DNA of 64,000 bases from Sphingobium amiense (GCF_003967075.1 NZ_AP018664.1:2480001-2544000), one strand, 5' to 3'. Positions 9,834 through 18,340 are shown, counted from the first letter of the stretch. Program-made: numbers and translations. The notes: generated by a model from the sequence alone, not told the origin.

Positions 9834-10349
9834 ATGGATCGTAATCAGAAAGCTGAGGTCGTTTCCGCGCTGAACGCAGAGCTGGCAAATGTTGGCGTGG
9901 TCGTCGTGACCCGCAACCTTGGCATGACCGTCGCCCAGTCGACCGTCCTGCGCCAGAAGATGCGCGAAGCCGGCGCTTCCTACAAGGTTACGAAGAACCG
10001 CCTCGCCCGCATCGCCCTTGATGGCACCGCCTATACCGGCCTCAGCGACCTGCTGACCGGTCCGGTCGGTCTCGCCACCTCGGCCGATCCGGTCGCCGCC
10101 GCCAAGGTTGCGATCGATTTCGCAAAGACCAACGATCGTCTCGAGATCGTTGGCGGCGCGATGGGCGAAGTGCTGCTCGATGCGGAGGGCGTGAAGGCTC
10201 TCGCGTCGATGCCGTCGCTGGATGAACTGCGTGCGAAGCTGGTCGGCCTTCTGGTCGCCCCGGCTACCAAGCTCGCGACCGTCACCCAGGCACCGGCTGC
10301 GCAGTTGGCGCGCGTCTTCAACGCCTATGCGGAGAAGGAAGCGGCGTAA
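9834..10349 (+). CDS. rplJ: 50S ribosomal protein uL10
   Basis: 171 residues. uL10 anchors the L7/L12 stalk to 23S rRNA. The N-terminus MDRNQKAEVV, the VVTRNLGMTVAQ strand and the LRQKMREAGASYKVTKNRL RNA-binding segment are conserved. The C-terminal helix (TQAPAAQLARVFNAYAEK) is the platform for L12 dimers. I took ATG 9834, which follows GTGGAG, rather than an upstream in-frame start inside the leader hairpin. rplL follows after 69 bases. Confidence 0.97.
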   Translation: MDRNQKAEVVSALNAELANVGVVVVTRNLGMTVAQSTVLRQKMREAGASYKVTKNRLARIALDGTAYTGLSDLLTGPVGLATSADPVAAAKVAIDFAKTNDRLEIVGGAMGEVLLDAEGVKALASMPSLDELRAKLVGLLVAPATKLATVTQAPAAQLARVFNAYAEKEAA

Positions 10350-10418
10350 GCCTTTCCCGAACCGATTTTTTGACCCTCATCTGACGGGGCATTCCGCCCC
10401 AAACAAGGAATTAGACAC

Positions 10419-10796
10419 ATGGCAGACATCAACGCTCTGGTCGATCAGCTTTCGGCCCTCACCGTCCTCGAAGCCGCTGAGCTTTCGAAGGCTCTCGAAG
10501 AAAAGTGGGGCGTTTCGGCCGCCGCTGCCGTCGCCGTCGCCGGCCCCGCCGCTGGCGCCCCGGCTGCTGCCGCTGCTGAAGAGCAGACCGAATTCGACGT
10601 CATCCTGACCGGCGACGGCGGCAAGAAGATCAACGTCATCAAGGAAGTCCGCGCCATCACCGGCCTCGGTCTGACCGAAGCCAAGGCGCTGGTCGAAGGC
10701 GCGCCGAAGGCCGTCAAGGAAGGCGTGAACAAGGACGAAGCCGAGAAGCTGAAGAAGCAGCTCGAAGAAGCCGGCGCGACCGTCGAGCTGAAGTAA
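10419..10796 (+). CDS. rplL: 50S ribosomal protein bL12 (L7/L12)
   Basis: 125 residues, the stalk protein that recruits translation factors. The N-terminal dimerisation helices ([30 protein letters not shown]) lead into an Ala-rich hinge (residues about 38-52). The C-terminal domain has [21 protein letters not shown] and [25 protein letters not shown] lies upstream. A strong terminator follows. No rpoB or rpoC is downstream, unlike the classical cluster. Confidence 0.98.
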   Translation: MADINALVDQLSALTVLEAAELSKALEEKWGVSAAAAVAVAGPAAGAPAAAAAEEQTEFDVILTGDGGKKINVIKEVRAITGLGLTEAKALVEGAPKAVKEGVNKDEAEKLKKQLEEAGATVELK

Positions 10797-10842
10797 TCGG
10801 CCAGCCGCCTCGCCACACGGCGGGGCCGGCCCGATCTGCAAA

Positions 10843-10880
10843 GGGCGGCGTCTCCATGGGAGGCGCCGCCCTTTTCTTTT
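10843..10880 (+). terminator. intrinsic terminator of rplJL
   Basis: GGGCGGCG-TCTCC pairs with GGAGG-CGCCGCCC around a short ATGG loop, followed by TTTTCTTTT. It is a strong stem of about a dozen pairs. Confidence 0.85.
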
Positions 10881-10979
10881 CCCCCGCCGGGGTCAGCCAA
10901 TGGTCGTAGAAGCCATTGCCATCGCGCCTGTAAAATGCCTCTATTCCCCGCTCCTCATTCCACCGGAGCGGAAAAGCCC

Positions 10980-12362
10980 GTGCGTCCCAAAGCCCTGTTC
11001 TCGCTGCTCGCCGCTCTGTCGGCGCTCGCGCCCGCCGCCGCCGCCCCGCCCGCTTCCCCTGTCGTCGCGACCGATCTCGGCAGGGTGCGCGGTCAGGTCG
11101 AGCAGGATATCGCAAGCTGGAAGGGCATTCCCTTCGCCGCCCCGCCGGTCGGCGACCTGCGCTGGCGGATGCCGCAGCCCGCGCAGCCGTGGCGCGACGT
11201 GCGCGACGCCACCGCCTATCGCAACGACTGTATGCAGCTTCCCTTCCCGAGCGACGCCGCTCCTCTCGGCACGCCGCCTTCGGAAGACTGCCTCTACGTC
11301 AATGTCTGGAAGCCTGCGCGCGCGTCCGCTGCGGCGAAGCTGCCCGTGCTCGTGTGGATCTATGGCGGCGGCTTCGTGAACGGCGGCTCCTCGCCCCCCA
11401 CCTATTCGGGCGCGCTGCTGGCGAAGCAGGGGATCATGGTCGTCAGCTTCAACTACCGGATCGGTCGCTTCGGCACCTTCGCCCACCCCGCCCTGACCGC
11501 CGCCGATGCCGACAGGGGGCTGCTCGGCAATTACGGCCTGATGGACCAGATCGCCGCGCTCCGGTGGGTCCGGCGCAACATCGCGCGCTTCGGCGGCGAT
11601 CCCGCGCAGGTGACGATCATGGGCGAAAGCGCGGGCGGCATGTCGGTCCACGCGCTGCTGACATCGCCGATGACGAAAGGCCTTTTCGCGCGGGCCATCA
11701 TCCTGTCGGGCGGCGACGGCGCGATGAAAGGCTCGCCCGCGCAGGCGGAGCAGGTCGGCGCAGACTTCGCAGCGAGCAAGGGCGTCGGCAGCGGCGCGGA
11801 CGCGCTCGCGCAGTTGCGCGCGCTCACCCCTGCGCAGGTCATAGACAATCTCAACCTCGCCACGCTGGCCGACGCCGCACGCCTCCATTACGTCCCGCCC
11901 TACCCGGACGGGCGCATCGCCGTGTCGCCCGCCGACGCCTATGCCGCCGACCGCTTCGCGCATGTGCCGGTGATGATCGGCGCGACCAGCGCCGACATCG
12001 GCGGACCGGACGGTTACATGATCGCGGGCGCGCACCGTCTCGCCGCGACGCTCACGGAGCGCAAACTCCCCGTCTACGCCTATTATTTCGACTATGTGGC
12101 GCAGTCGCTCGGCAGGCCCGGCGCGGCCCATGCCAGCGACATCCCCTTCTTCTTCGATACGCAGGCGATCAAATATGGCGCGGCGACCACGCCCCGCGAC
12201 AACGCCATGGGCCGGGCGATGAGTGGCTATGTCGTGAATTTCGTGCGCCGGGGCGATCCCAACGGCGGCGGCCTTCCCGCCTGGCCGCGTTACGACAGCC
12301 AGGCGGACCAGGTGATGCTGTTCGGCCCGCAGGGCGAAGCGAAGGCCGCACGCCACCCCTGA
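10980..12362 (+). CDS. secreted type-B carboxylesterase
   Basis: An alpha/beta-hydrolase of the carboxylesterase/cholinesterase family that hydrolyses ester bonds. Its natural substrate is unknown. I prefer GTG 10980 (460 residues) because it gives a clean signal peptide (RPKALFSLLAALSALAPAAAA) and has GGAG upstream. An ATG at 10935 would add 15 residues that do not look like a signal. Motifs: FRGIPFA-like WKGIPFAAPPVGDLRW, EDCLYVNVW, the oxyanion loop IYGGGFVNGG, and the nucleophile elbow GESAGG. The C-terminal domain is shorter than in eukaryotic members. It is a single gene after the rplL terminator. Confidence 0.88.
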   Translation: MRPKALFSLLAALSALAPAAAAPPASPVVATDLGRVRGQVEQDIASWKGIPFAAPPVGDLRWRMPQPAQPWRDVRDATAYRNDCMQLPFPSDAAPLGTPPSEDCLYVNVWKPARASAAAKLPVLVWIYGGGFVNGGSSPPTYSGALLAKQGIMVVSFNYRIGRFGTFAHPALTAADADRGLLGNYGLMDQIAALRWVRRNIARFGGDPAQVTIMGESAGGMSVHALLTSPMTKGLFARAIILSGGDGAMKGSPAQAEQVGADFAASKGVGSGADALAQLRALTPAQVIDNLNLATLADAARLHYVPPYPDGRIAVSPADAYAADRFAHVPVMIGATSADIGGPDGYMIAGAHRLAATLTERKLPVYAYYFDYVAQSLGRPGAAHASDIPFFFDTQAIKYGAATTPRDNAMGRAMSGYVVNFVRRGDPNGGGLPAWPRYDSQADQVMLFGPQGEAKAARHP

Positions 12363-12412
12363 TCGCGTCGAGTGTTGGCGGGAGCGGCGGCGCAGGCTAG
12401 GGTCGGCGCCGC

Positions 12413-13900
12413 ATGACCGCCCCCGCTCCCCGCCGCCGCCTCGCCCTCCTGACCGCCGCAGCGGCGCTCGGTCTGCTGGCGCGCGGATGTTCGGACGAAG
12501 GACGCGGGCCGGTCGTCGTCAGCGTCATCGGCGACAGGGACGATTTCGCCCGCCCGCTCCCCAACCTGCCCGATCCCGCCGCCAAGCTCATCCTCGAAAC
12601 GACGGCGCAGGGTCTCGTCGCCTTCGACGCGAGCGGCGACATCCTGCCCGCGCTGGCCCAGCGCTGGATCGTGCAGGATGATGGGCGCAGCTACATCTTC
12701 CGCCTGCGCCGCGCCTTCTGGGAGGATGGATCGCGCGTCACCGCGCCCGATGTCGCCCGGATGCTGATGGCGCGAATCGAAATGCTGCGGCGGCTCGACC
12801 CGGAAGGACCGCTCGACGCCGTGCAGGCGGTGATCCCCATGACCGGCGAGGTGATCGAGATCCGGCTGGCCGCGCCCCGCCCCTTCATCCTCCAGATGCT
12901 CGCCCAGCCGCAGATGGCGGTGCTGTCCCGGGCGGGTGGCACCGGACCCTATCGCCGCGCGACGCAGGGCAGCGCCCTGTTCCTGACACCCATCGACCGG
13001 CTGAGCGGCGACGATGGCGATGAGGATCAGCCGATTCCGCCCTGGCAGACCCGCGTCGTCCGCGCCGAACGTGCCGCGCTCGCCATCATACGCTATCGCG
13101 AGGGGGACGCCGCGCTGGTGCTGGGCGGGCGCTATTCCGACCTGCCGCTGCTCGTGCCCGCCGGGGTGGACCGCAACGATGTGCGCGTCGATCCCGTGCA
13201 GGGGCTGCTCGGCTTTGCGGTGGTGGGATCGGGCGACCTGCTGGACGACGAAGGCATACGCGCCGCGATCAACATGGCCATCGACCGCAGCCAGTTGCCC
13301 GCCGTCTTCCCGCTCGGCGGGTGGGCGACGAGCGAGACGATCCTGCCCGGCGCGCTCGATCTTGGCCGCGATCCGACGCCGCCCGCGTGGGCGGCCATGC
13401 CGCTCGATGAGCGGCGGGCGCAGGCAGCGGCCAGCGTCACCCGCTGGCGCGCCGATCATGGCGACCCGCCACCGCTGCGCATCGCTCTTCCCAACGGTCC
13501 CGGATCGACCCTGCTGTTCGCGCTGATCGCCCGCGACCTTGCCACCGTCGGCCTGCCCGCGAAGCGCGTGGCGATGCGCGCGGACGCCGACCTGCGGCTG
13601 GTGGACGAAGTGGCCGCCTATGACAGCGCGATCTGGTATCTCGGCCGCATCGGCTGCCCGCGCAAAGTGCATTGCGATCCGCAGGCCGATGCCCAGCTCA
13701 CCGCCGCCAGCCTCGCCACCAGCGAAGCCGAACGCGCCGCCCGCATCGCCGACGCCGAAGCGCGGATGACGGCGCATAACGGCTATATTCCGCTCGGTGC
13801 GCCGGTGCGCTGGTCGCTCGTCTCGCGGCGGCTGAGCGGCTTCCTCCCCTCGCCCCGTGCACGCCACCCATTGAACCATCTGTTCCGCAGCACCAACTGA
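12413..13900 (+). CDS. orphan family-5 extracellular solute-binding protein
   Basis: 495 residues with a signal and a possible lipobox (LARGC, cysteine at residue 26). The pattern matches peptide/nickel-type ABC binding proteins. It has ETTAQGLVAFDASGDILPALAQRW near the N-terminus, the YIFRLRRAFWEDGSRVTAPDVARML block and INMAIDRSQLP later. C-terminal conserved features are weak. No ABC permease or ATPase genes lie nearby, so it either serves a transporter elsewhere or has another role. ATG 12413 follows the esterase by 50 bases, so the two may be cotranscribed. Confidence 0.8.
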   Translation: MTAPAPRRRLALLTAAAALGLLARGCSDEGRGPVVVSVIGDRDDFARPLPNLPDPAAKLILETTAQGLVAFDASGDILPALAQRWIVQDDGRSYIFRLRRAFWEDGSRVTAPDVARMLMARIEMLRRLDPEGPLDAVQAVIPMTGEVIEIRLAAPRPFILQMLAQPQMAVLSRAGGTGPYRRATQGSALFLTPIDRLSGDDGDEDQPIPPWQTRVVRAERAALAIIRYREGDAALVLGGRYSDLPLLVPAGVDRNDVRVDPVQGLLGFAVVGSGDLLDDEGIRAAINMAIDRSQLPAVFPLGGWATSETILPGALDLGRDPTPPAWAAMPLDERRAQAAASVTRWRADHGDPPPLRIALPNGPGSTLLFALIARDLATVGLPAKRVAMRADADLRLVDEVAAYDSAIWYLGRIGCPRKVHCDPQADAQLTAASLATSEAERAARIADAEARMTAHNGYIPLGAPVRWSLVSRRLSGFLPSPRARHPLNHLFRSTN

Positions 13901-13922
13901 GTGTCTTAAGGAGACAGGACGG

Positions 13923-14345
13923 ATGGCGATTTCACAGGATCAGTTCGACCGCGTGATGCGCGACATGCCAGGCTTCGGGCGCGATCCCGCGTCGATCCGC
14001 CGCCGGATCGAAGCGATGGAGCAGTTGCTGGAGGGATTGTTCGTCATCCCCGGCACCACCCGCCGCGTCGGCCTCGACAGCATCGTCGGCCTGATCCCGG
14101 TGGTGGGCGATGTCGCCACGGCGGCGATGGGCGCGTGGATCGTCTGGGAAGCGCGCAACCTCGGCATGTCGAAATGGCAGCTCACCCGCATGGCGGCCAA
14201 TGTCGGGTTCGACACGCTGGTGGGCGCGATCCCCTTCGCGGGCGACGCGTTCGACTTCTTCTTCAAGTCGAACACGAAGAATCTGCGCATCATCCGCAAA
14301 CATCTGGACCGCCACCATCCCTCGACGGCGACGATCGACGCCTAA
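13923..14345 (+). CDS. DUF4112 membrane protein
   Basis: 140 residues with the DUF4112 layout. A polar N-terminus is followed by DSIVGLIPVVGDVATAAMGAWIVWEA and a second similar segment, DTLVGAIPFAGDAFDFFFKSN. These GxIPxxGD hairpins are short membrane-inserting helices. The C-terminus is basic (NLRIIRKHLDRHH). The role is unknown. It starts 22 bases after the binding-protein stop with AAGGAGA upstream. Its end overlaps the convergent RNase gene by 4 bases. Confidence 0.85.
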   Translation: MAISQDQFDRVMRDMPGFGRDPASIRRRIEAMEQLLEGLFVIPGTTRRVGLDSIVGLIPVVGDVATAAMGAWIVWEARNLGMSKWQLTRMAANVGFDTLVGAIPFAGDAFDFFFKSNTKNLRIIRKHLDRHHPSTATIDA

Positions 14346-15049
14346 CCGCGGGGGACGATGGCGATCCGGCTGCCGTCATTGACCCCGCCCTGATGCGCGG
14401 GGCAGCGCGTATAGCGGAACTGCCGGTTCATGCAGATCCACACTTCGCCCAGCGTCCCGTCGCGGTTGACGTTGAGCTTCAGCATGTCGGCGCGCATGCC
14501 CCGGTTGGCGGCGGCGAAGGCGGTCGCGAAGCTACGCGCCGACAGGCTGGGCCGCGCCGCCAGTTCCGCCATGTCGGGATAGCGCAGCGCCCGGTAGAGT
14601 TTCCGCGACAGGGCGAAGAATTTCGTGGGCGTCGTCGGCATGCATGTGCCGTGCTTCACCCATTCATGCTGGATCAACTGGACTGAGGGCGTGGCACAGA
14701 GATGATCCCGCACCACCTTGCGCGGCAACACCGGCGCGGGCTTGCAATATTGCGGCCACTCCTTGCCATAGCCGTCCGGCCAAAGCCCATGCAGGGTGAA
14801 GCCGAAATCATGGCCGGACCGGCACTGGAAATCGTCCTTCGCCCCGCCCTTCGACCGCGCGCAATAAGCGGGCGACCAGCTCACCGCGAGCGTGTAGCTG
14901 CCGATGGGCAGCACCCGCTTCGGCTCGTCGGCGCTCGGCCCCTCGACCTGCGGGCGCGGCAGGATGACGGGGATGCGGCACTGCGTCTCCTGCGCCATGG
15001 CGGTGGCCGGCGCGGCGAGCGCGATGAGGGGCAGCAGCGCCCTAGGCAT
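14342..15049 (-). CDS. secreted RNase T2 family ribonuclease
   Basis: 235 residues with a 19-20 residue signal peptide (ending AMA-Q), so it acts in the periplasm or outside. RNase T2 enzymes cut RNA with little base preference through a 2',3'-cyclic intermediate. Both active-site blocks are intact: CAS I FTLHGLWPD (H87) and CAS II HEWVKHGTC (E129 and H133). Several cysteines probably form disulphides. The start overlaps the stop of nadC by 8 bases on the same strand, so it is translated from the nadC message. Why an RNase is coupled to NAD synthesis is unclear; salvage of nucleotides is one possibility. Confidence 0.93.
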   Translation of the reverse strand: MPRALLPLIALAAPATAMAQETQCRIPVILPRPQVEGPSADEPKRVLPIGSYTLAVSWSPAYCARSKGGAKDDFQCRSGHDFGFTLHGLWPDGYGKEWPQYCKPAPVLPRKVVRDHLCATPSVQLIQHEWVKHGTCMPTTPTKFFALSRKLYRALRYPDMAELAARPSLSARSFATAFAAANRGMRADMLKLNVNRDGTLGEVWICMNRQFRYTRCPAHQGGVNDGSRIAIVPRG

Positions 15050-15890
15050 AGGCGAAATCCAGCCCGATGTCGGCGGCGGGCGCGGACTGGGTAAGCCGCC
15101 CGACGCTGATATAGGTGACGCCGCTTTCCGCCCGCGCCCGGATGGTCTCCAGCGTGACGCCGCCCGACGCTTCGGTCGGCACGCGCCCGTTCACCAGAGC
15201 GACCGCCTCGCGCAGCATCGCCGCATCCATATTGTCGAGCAGCAGGTGCGTCGCCCCGGCGGCCAGCGCAGGTTCGATCTGGCCGATGCTGTCGACCTCG
15301 ACGATGATGCTCGCCACTCCGGCGGCGACGGCGCGGCGCGCCGCTTCCTCCACCGATCCCGCGACCGCGACATGATTGTCCTTGATCATCGCCGCGTCCC
15401 ACAGGCCCATACGGTGATTGGTCGCCCCGCCCATGCGCGTCGCATATTTCTCCAGCACGCGCAGGCCCGGTATCGTCTTGCGCGTGTCGAGCAGGGTCGC
15501 GCCCGTGCCCTCGATGGCATCGACATAGGCGCGGGTCATGGTGGCGATGCCGGTCAGATGCTGGACAGTGTTCAGCGCCGACCGCTCCGCCGTCAGCATC
15601 GCCCGCGCCTTGCCCCGGATGCGCATCAGGTCGGTGCCCGCCGCGACCCGGTCGCCATCCCGGTGCAGCAGCTCGATCTCCACATCGGGATCGAGCGCGC
15701 GGAAGAAAGCAGCCGCAATCGGCAGCCCGGCCAGCGTCACCGCGTCACGGCTGTCCATCACCCCGTCGAACAGCGCATCGGCCGGAATCACCGCCTCGCT
15801 CGTCACATCGCGCCCATCGGGACCGAGATCTTCGGCCAGCGTGGAAGCGACGAATGCGGCAAGGTCGAAACCGGGAAGGGAGAAGCTCAT
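15042..15890 (-). CDS. nadC: nicotinate-nucleotide pyrophosphorylase (quinolinate phosphoribosyltransferase)
   Basis: Converts quinolinate and PRPP to nicotinate mononucleotide in de novo NAD synthesis. The 282 residues show AEDLGPDGRDVTSEA at the N-terminus, the ERSALNTVQHLTGIAT helix, the substrate loop LDTRKTIPGLR, KYATRMGGATNHRMGL and DNHVA. The C-terminal barrel has LLDNMD and EASGGVTLETI. All are typical. It is followed by the overlapping RNase T2 gene. nadA is on the same strand further upstream, but an opposite-strand toxin-antitoxin pair lies between them. Confidence 0.97.
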   Translation of the reverse strand: MSFSLPGFDLAAFVASTLAEDLGPDGRDVTSEAVIPADALFDGVMDSRDAVTLAGLPIAAAFFRALDPDVEIELLHRDGDRVAAGTDLMRIRGKARAMLTAERSALNTVQHLTGIATMTRAYVDAIEGTGATLLDTRKTIPGLRVLEKYATRMGGATNHRMGLWDAAMIKDNHVAVAGSVEEAARRAVAAGVASIIVEVDSIGQIEPALAAGATHLLLDNMDAAMLREAVALVNGRVPTEASGGVTLETIRARAESGVTYISVGRLTQSAPAADIGLDFAYA

Positions 15891-15910
15891 GCGGCGCTCT
15901 CTACAATCAG

Positions 15911-15922
15911 ACGATGCATCGT
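15911..15922. promoter_or_regulatory. 12-bp perfect palindrome in the nadC/antitoxin gap
   Basis: ACGATGCATCGT is a perfect palindrome 20 bases before the nadC start and 51 bases before the antitoxin start. It could be an operator for either gene. There is no further support. Confidence 0.3.
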
Positions 15923-15940
15923 CGCAACCACCTTCATCTT

Positions 15941-15964
15941 GACTTAGTCCACGACTTAGTCCAC
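15941..15964 (+). repeat. tandem 12-bp repeat in front of the toxin-antitoxin genes
   Basis: GACTTAGTCCAC occurs twice with no spacer (15941-15952 and 15953-15964), 9 bases before the antitoxin ATG. TTGACT at 15939-15944 could be a -35 box. Antitoxins of this class usually bind repeated operators at their own promoter, so this is a likely autoregulatory site. Confidence 0.6.
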
Positions 15965-15973
15965 TTTTGCGAG

Positions 15974-16222
15974 ATGAACGCCATCGTCAATGTCCACGAA
16001 GCGAAAACCCATTTCTCGAAACTGCTCGATCGCGCCCATGCGGGCGAGGAGATCATTCTGGCGAAAGCGGGCAAGCCCTACGCCAAGCTGGTGCCCATCG
16101 CCACCGAACGTCCTGAGCGCAGGCCGGGACGGTTCGAAGGGCAGATCGTCTACGACGACGCTGCCTTCTTCGATCCGCTGCCAGAGGAAGAATTGCGCCT
16201 TTGGGAAGGGCGTGACGATTGA
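15974..16222 (+). CDS. Phd/YefM-family antitoxin
   Basis: 82 residues from ATG 15974; the longer upstream in-frame extension runs through the repeat operator and is unlikely. The N-terminal half, VNVHEAKTHFSKLLDRAHAGEEIILAKAGKPYAKLVPI, is the DNA-binding fold of Phd/YefM antitoxins. The C-terminal part (DDAAFFDPLPEEELRLWEG) is acidic and aromatic, the usual toxin-wrapping tail. The stop overlaps the toxin start. It should bind and neutralise the PIN toxin and repress its own promoter. Confidence 0.9.
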   Translation: MNAIVNVHEAKTHFSKLLDRAHAGEEIILAKAGKPYAKLVPIATERPERRPGRFEGQIVYDDAAFFDPLPEEELRLWEGRDD

Positions 16223-16605
16223 ACCTGCTGCTCGACAGCCATGTGCTGATCTGGTGGTGGGCAAATGATCGCACGCGGTTGGGCAAGGCGATCCGTCACA
16301 TCACCGCGCCTTCGGGCGACATTTTCGTGAGCGCCGCGACCGCGTGGGAAATTGCGACCAAGCACCGTCTCGGCAAATTGCAGCCCGGCGTCGCCATGGA
16401 TGCCTTTGCCGACGCGGTGGAGGCCGAAGGCTTCCTCCCGCTCGACGTCAAGCTGGGTCACGCCCTGCGTGCAGGACGATATGCGCTGACGCATGGCGAC
16501 CCGTTTGATCGGCTGCTCGCCGCTCAGGCGGAACTTGAGGGGCTGACGCTGCTGACCCGCGACCCCGTCTTTGCGGCCTTTCCCTGCACGACGCTCTGGG
16601 ATTAG
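16219..16605 (+). CDS. PIN-domain toxin (VapC-like RNase)
   Basis: 128 residues starting with TTG at 16219, overlapping the antitoxin stop (TTGA), a sign of coupled translation. The PIN active-site acids are present: D6 (LLLDSH), E44 (AWEIATK), D94 and D97 (HGDPFDR) and D115 (TRDP). Members cleave tRNA or rRNA with magnesium. The type with LLDSHVLIWW and DPFDRLLAAQA is typical of Phd-partnered PIN toxins. The end overlaps the end of nadA by 4 bases. Both partners look intact. Confidence 0.92.
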   Translation: MNLLLDSHVLIWWWANDRTRLGKAIRHITAPSGDIFVSAATAWEIATKHRLGKLQPGVAMDAFADAVEAEGFLPLDVKLGHALRAGRYALTHGDPFDRLLAAQAELEGLTLLTRDPVFAAFPCTTLWD

Positions 16606-17588
16606 CGCGGCCCCACGTCCCCCTGCCCCACCGTGCCGCTCGCCATTTCCAGCATCCGGTCGAGGCTCTTCTTGGCCTGCAGACGCAGCCCTTCCTCCAT
16701 CTCGATCCGCGGCTTGAGGTCGCGCAGCGCGAGGTAGAGCTTCTCCAGCGTGTTGAGCGCCATATAGGGGCACACATTGCAGTTGCAGTTGCCGTCCGCG
16801 CCGGGCGCGCCGATGAAATTCTTGTCCGGCATGGTCTTGCGCATCTGGTGGATGATGTGCGGTTCGGTCGCGACGATCAGCGTGTCGCCCGGCATCGTCC
16901 GCGAATAGTCGAGGATGCCGCTGGTCGATCCGATATAGTCGGCATGATCGGCGATATAGGGCGGGCATTCGGGATGCGCGGCGATGGGCGCGTCCGGGTG
17001 CTGGGCCTTGAGCTTGAGCAGTTCGGTCTCGCTGAAAGCCTCATGCACGATGCACACGCCCGGCCACAGCAGCATGTCGCGCCCCAGCTTGCGCTTGAGG
17101 TAGCCGCCCAGATGCTTGTCGGGACCGAAGATGATCTTCTGGTCCTTCGGCAGTTGCGCGATGATCTTTTCCGCCGACGATGACGTGACGATGATGTCGG
17201 AAAGCGCCTTCACCTCGGTCGAGCAGTTGATGTAGCTCAAGGCAATATGATCGGGATGCGCCTCCCGAAACGCCTTGAACTGGGCGGGCGGGCAACTGTC
17301 TTCAAGCGAACAGCCCGCGTCCATGTCGGGCAGCACGACGATCTTTTCGGGCGACAGGATCTTGGCCGTCTCCGCCATGAAACGCACGCCGCAAAAGGCG
17401 ATCACCTCCGCGTCCGTCTCCGCCGCCTTGCGCGACAGTTCCAGGCTGTCGCCGACGAAATCGGACAGATCCTGAATTTCGGGCTTCTGGTAATAATGGC
17501 CCAGGATCACGGCGTTGCGCTCCTTGCGCAGGCGGTCGATTTCCGCGCGCAGATCGGTGCCCTGCGGGATGCCGGTAAATGCGTTCAT
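16602..17588 (-). CDS. nadA: quinolinate synthase
   Basis: NadA condenses iminoaspartate with dihydroxyacetone phosphate to quinolinate, using a [4Fe-4S] cluster. The 328 residues show AVILGHYYQKPEIQDLSDFVGDSL, FCGVRFMAETAKIL, the DAGCSLEDSCP segment, NCSTEVKALSDIIVTSSS and a C-terminal NCNCNVCPYMALN with cluster cysteines. No nadB or aspartate dehydrogenase is in the window, so iminoaspartate must come from elsewhere. The gene is upstream of nadC on the same strand, with the toxin-antitoxin pair between them on the other strand. Confidence 0.97.
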   Translation of the reverse strand: MNAFTGIPQGTDLRAEIDRLRKERNAVILGHYYQKPEIQDLSDFVGDSLELSRKAAETDAEVIAFCGVRFMAETAKILSPEKIVVLPDMDAGCSLEDSCPPAQFKAFREAHPDHIALSYINCSTEVKALSDIIVTSSSAEKIIAQLPKDQKIIFGPDKHLGGYLKRKLGRDMLLWPGVCIVHEAFSETELLKLKAQHPDAPIAAHPECPPYIADHADYIGSTSGILDYSRTMPGDTLIVATEPHIIHQMRKTMPDKNFIGAPGADGNCNCNVCPYMALNTLEKLYLALRDLKPRIEMEEGLRLQAKKSLDRMLEMASGTVGQGDVGPR

Positions 17589-17620
17589 GGCCCTCGTCGC
17601 TCCTTGGTTTCTGCTGCGCC

Positions 17621-18340
17621 CTAGCGCTGCGGCTGGCGGTTGGCCAGCACCTCGTTGATCGGGGTGGTCACGTCCCAGCGCTCGCGGTTCGTGTCGCGGC
17701 GTTCGGGCGGAAAGGTCACAAGCACGCGCGCGTCGCCATAGCCGATGGCGGCGAGCGGCGCGCCCATGATCTTCGCGACGGCGGCGCGCCCATATTCCCG
17801 CGCCTGCGCCATGCGCTCGGGCGATCGGGAGGAGGCCATCGCCCGCGCCTGCGCATGGGCGGACGGCCGGCGGCTGAGTTCCTCGCCCGCCTGCCGCGTC
17901 ACGAAGACACCGTTGGTGCGCACCAGCGTGCGGCGGCTTTCATCGACATTGGGCGTGTCAGGCCGCACGTCCGGGGCGTTCACGATCAGCGTGCGCGTGT
18001 TCGGGTTCCATTCCAGATCGCGCGCGGACAGGCCCGACAGGTCGACGAAATAATCGACCGAATAGGGCATCTTCACCACCTGATCGGATTTCAGCAGGCC
18101 AAATCCGCGCACATCCTGCGCCGTGCTCTGGATCGTGCCGTTGAGCCGGCTGACGCGCAGCGCGCTCGCGCCCGAAATGCGTTCAGCGATGATCTTGGTG
18201 ACGGCGGAACCGTCATCCTCCACGCTCACCACATAGTCGCGATTATAGCGCTGCCAGCCCACCAGCATCGCCGCGCCCACGGCAAGGATCAGCAGCGCCA
18301 GCGCGACCGGCGGGCCATAGCGCTTCAGCCCGTCCGCCAC
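17621..18340 (-). CDS. DUF4230 membrane-anchored protein
   Basis: 239 residues starting at GTG 18340, which overlaps the end of the hydrolase gene upstream by 16 bases. Residues about 7-27 form one transmembrane segment (VALALLILAVGAAMLVGW). The remainder, with the pattern VVKMPYSVDYFVDLSGLSARDLEWNP and LIVNAPDVRPDTPNVDES, fits the DUF4230 family. Function is unknown; members are predicted to be periplasm-facing. A much longer open frame runs on through the antisense register of the hydrolase and is not the real start. Confidence 0.8.
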   Translation of the reverse strand: MADGLKRYGPPVALALLILAVGAAMLVGWQRYNRDYVVSVEDDGSAVTKIIAERISGASALRVSRLNGTIQSTAQDVRGFGLLKSDQVVKMPYSVDYFVDLSGLSARDLEWNPNTRTLIVNAPDVRPDTPNVDESRRTLVRTNGVFVTRQAGEELSRRPSAHAQARAMASSRSPERMAQAREYGRAAVAKIMGAPLAAIGYGDARVLVTFPPERRDTNRERWDVTTPINEVLANRQPQR

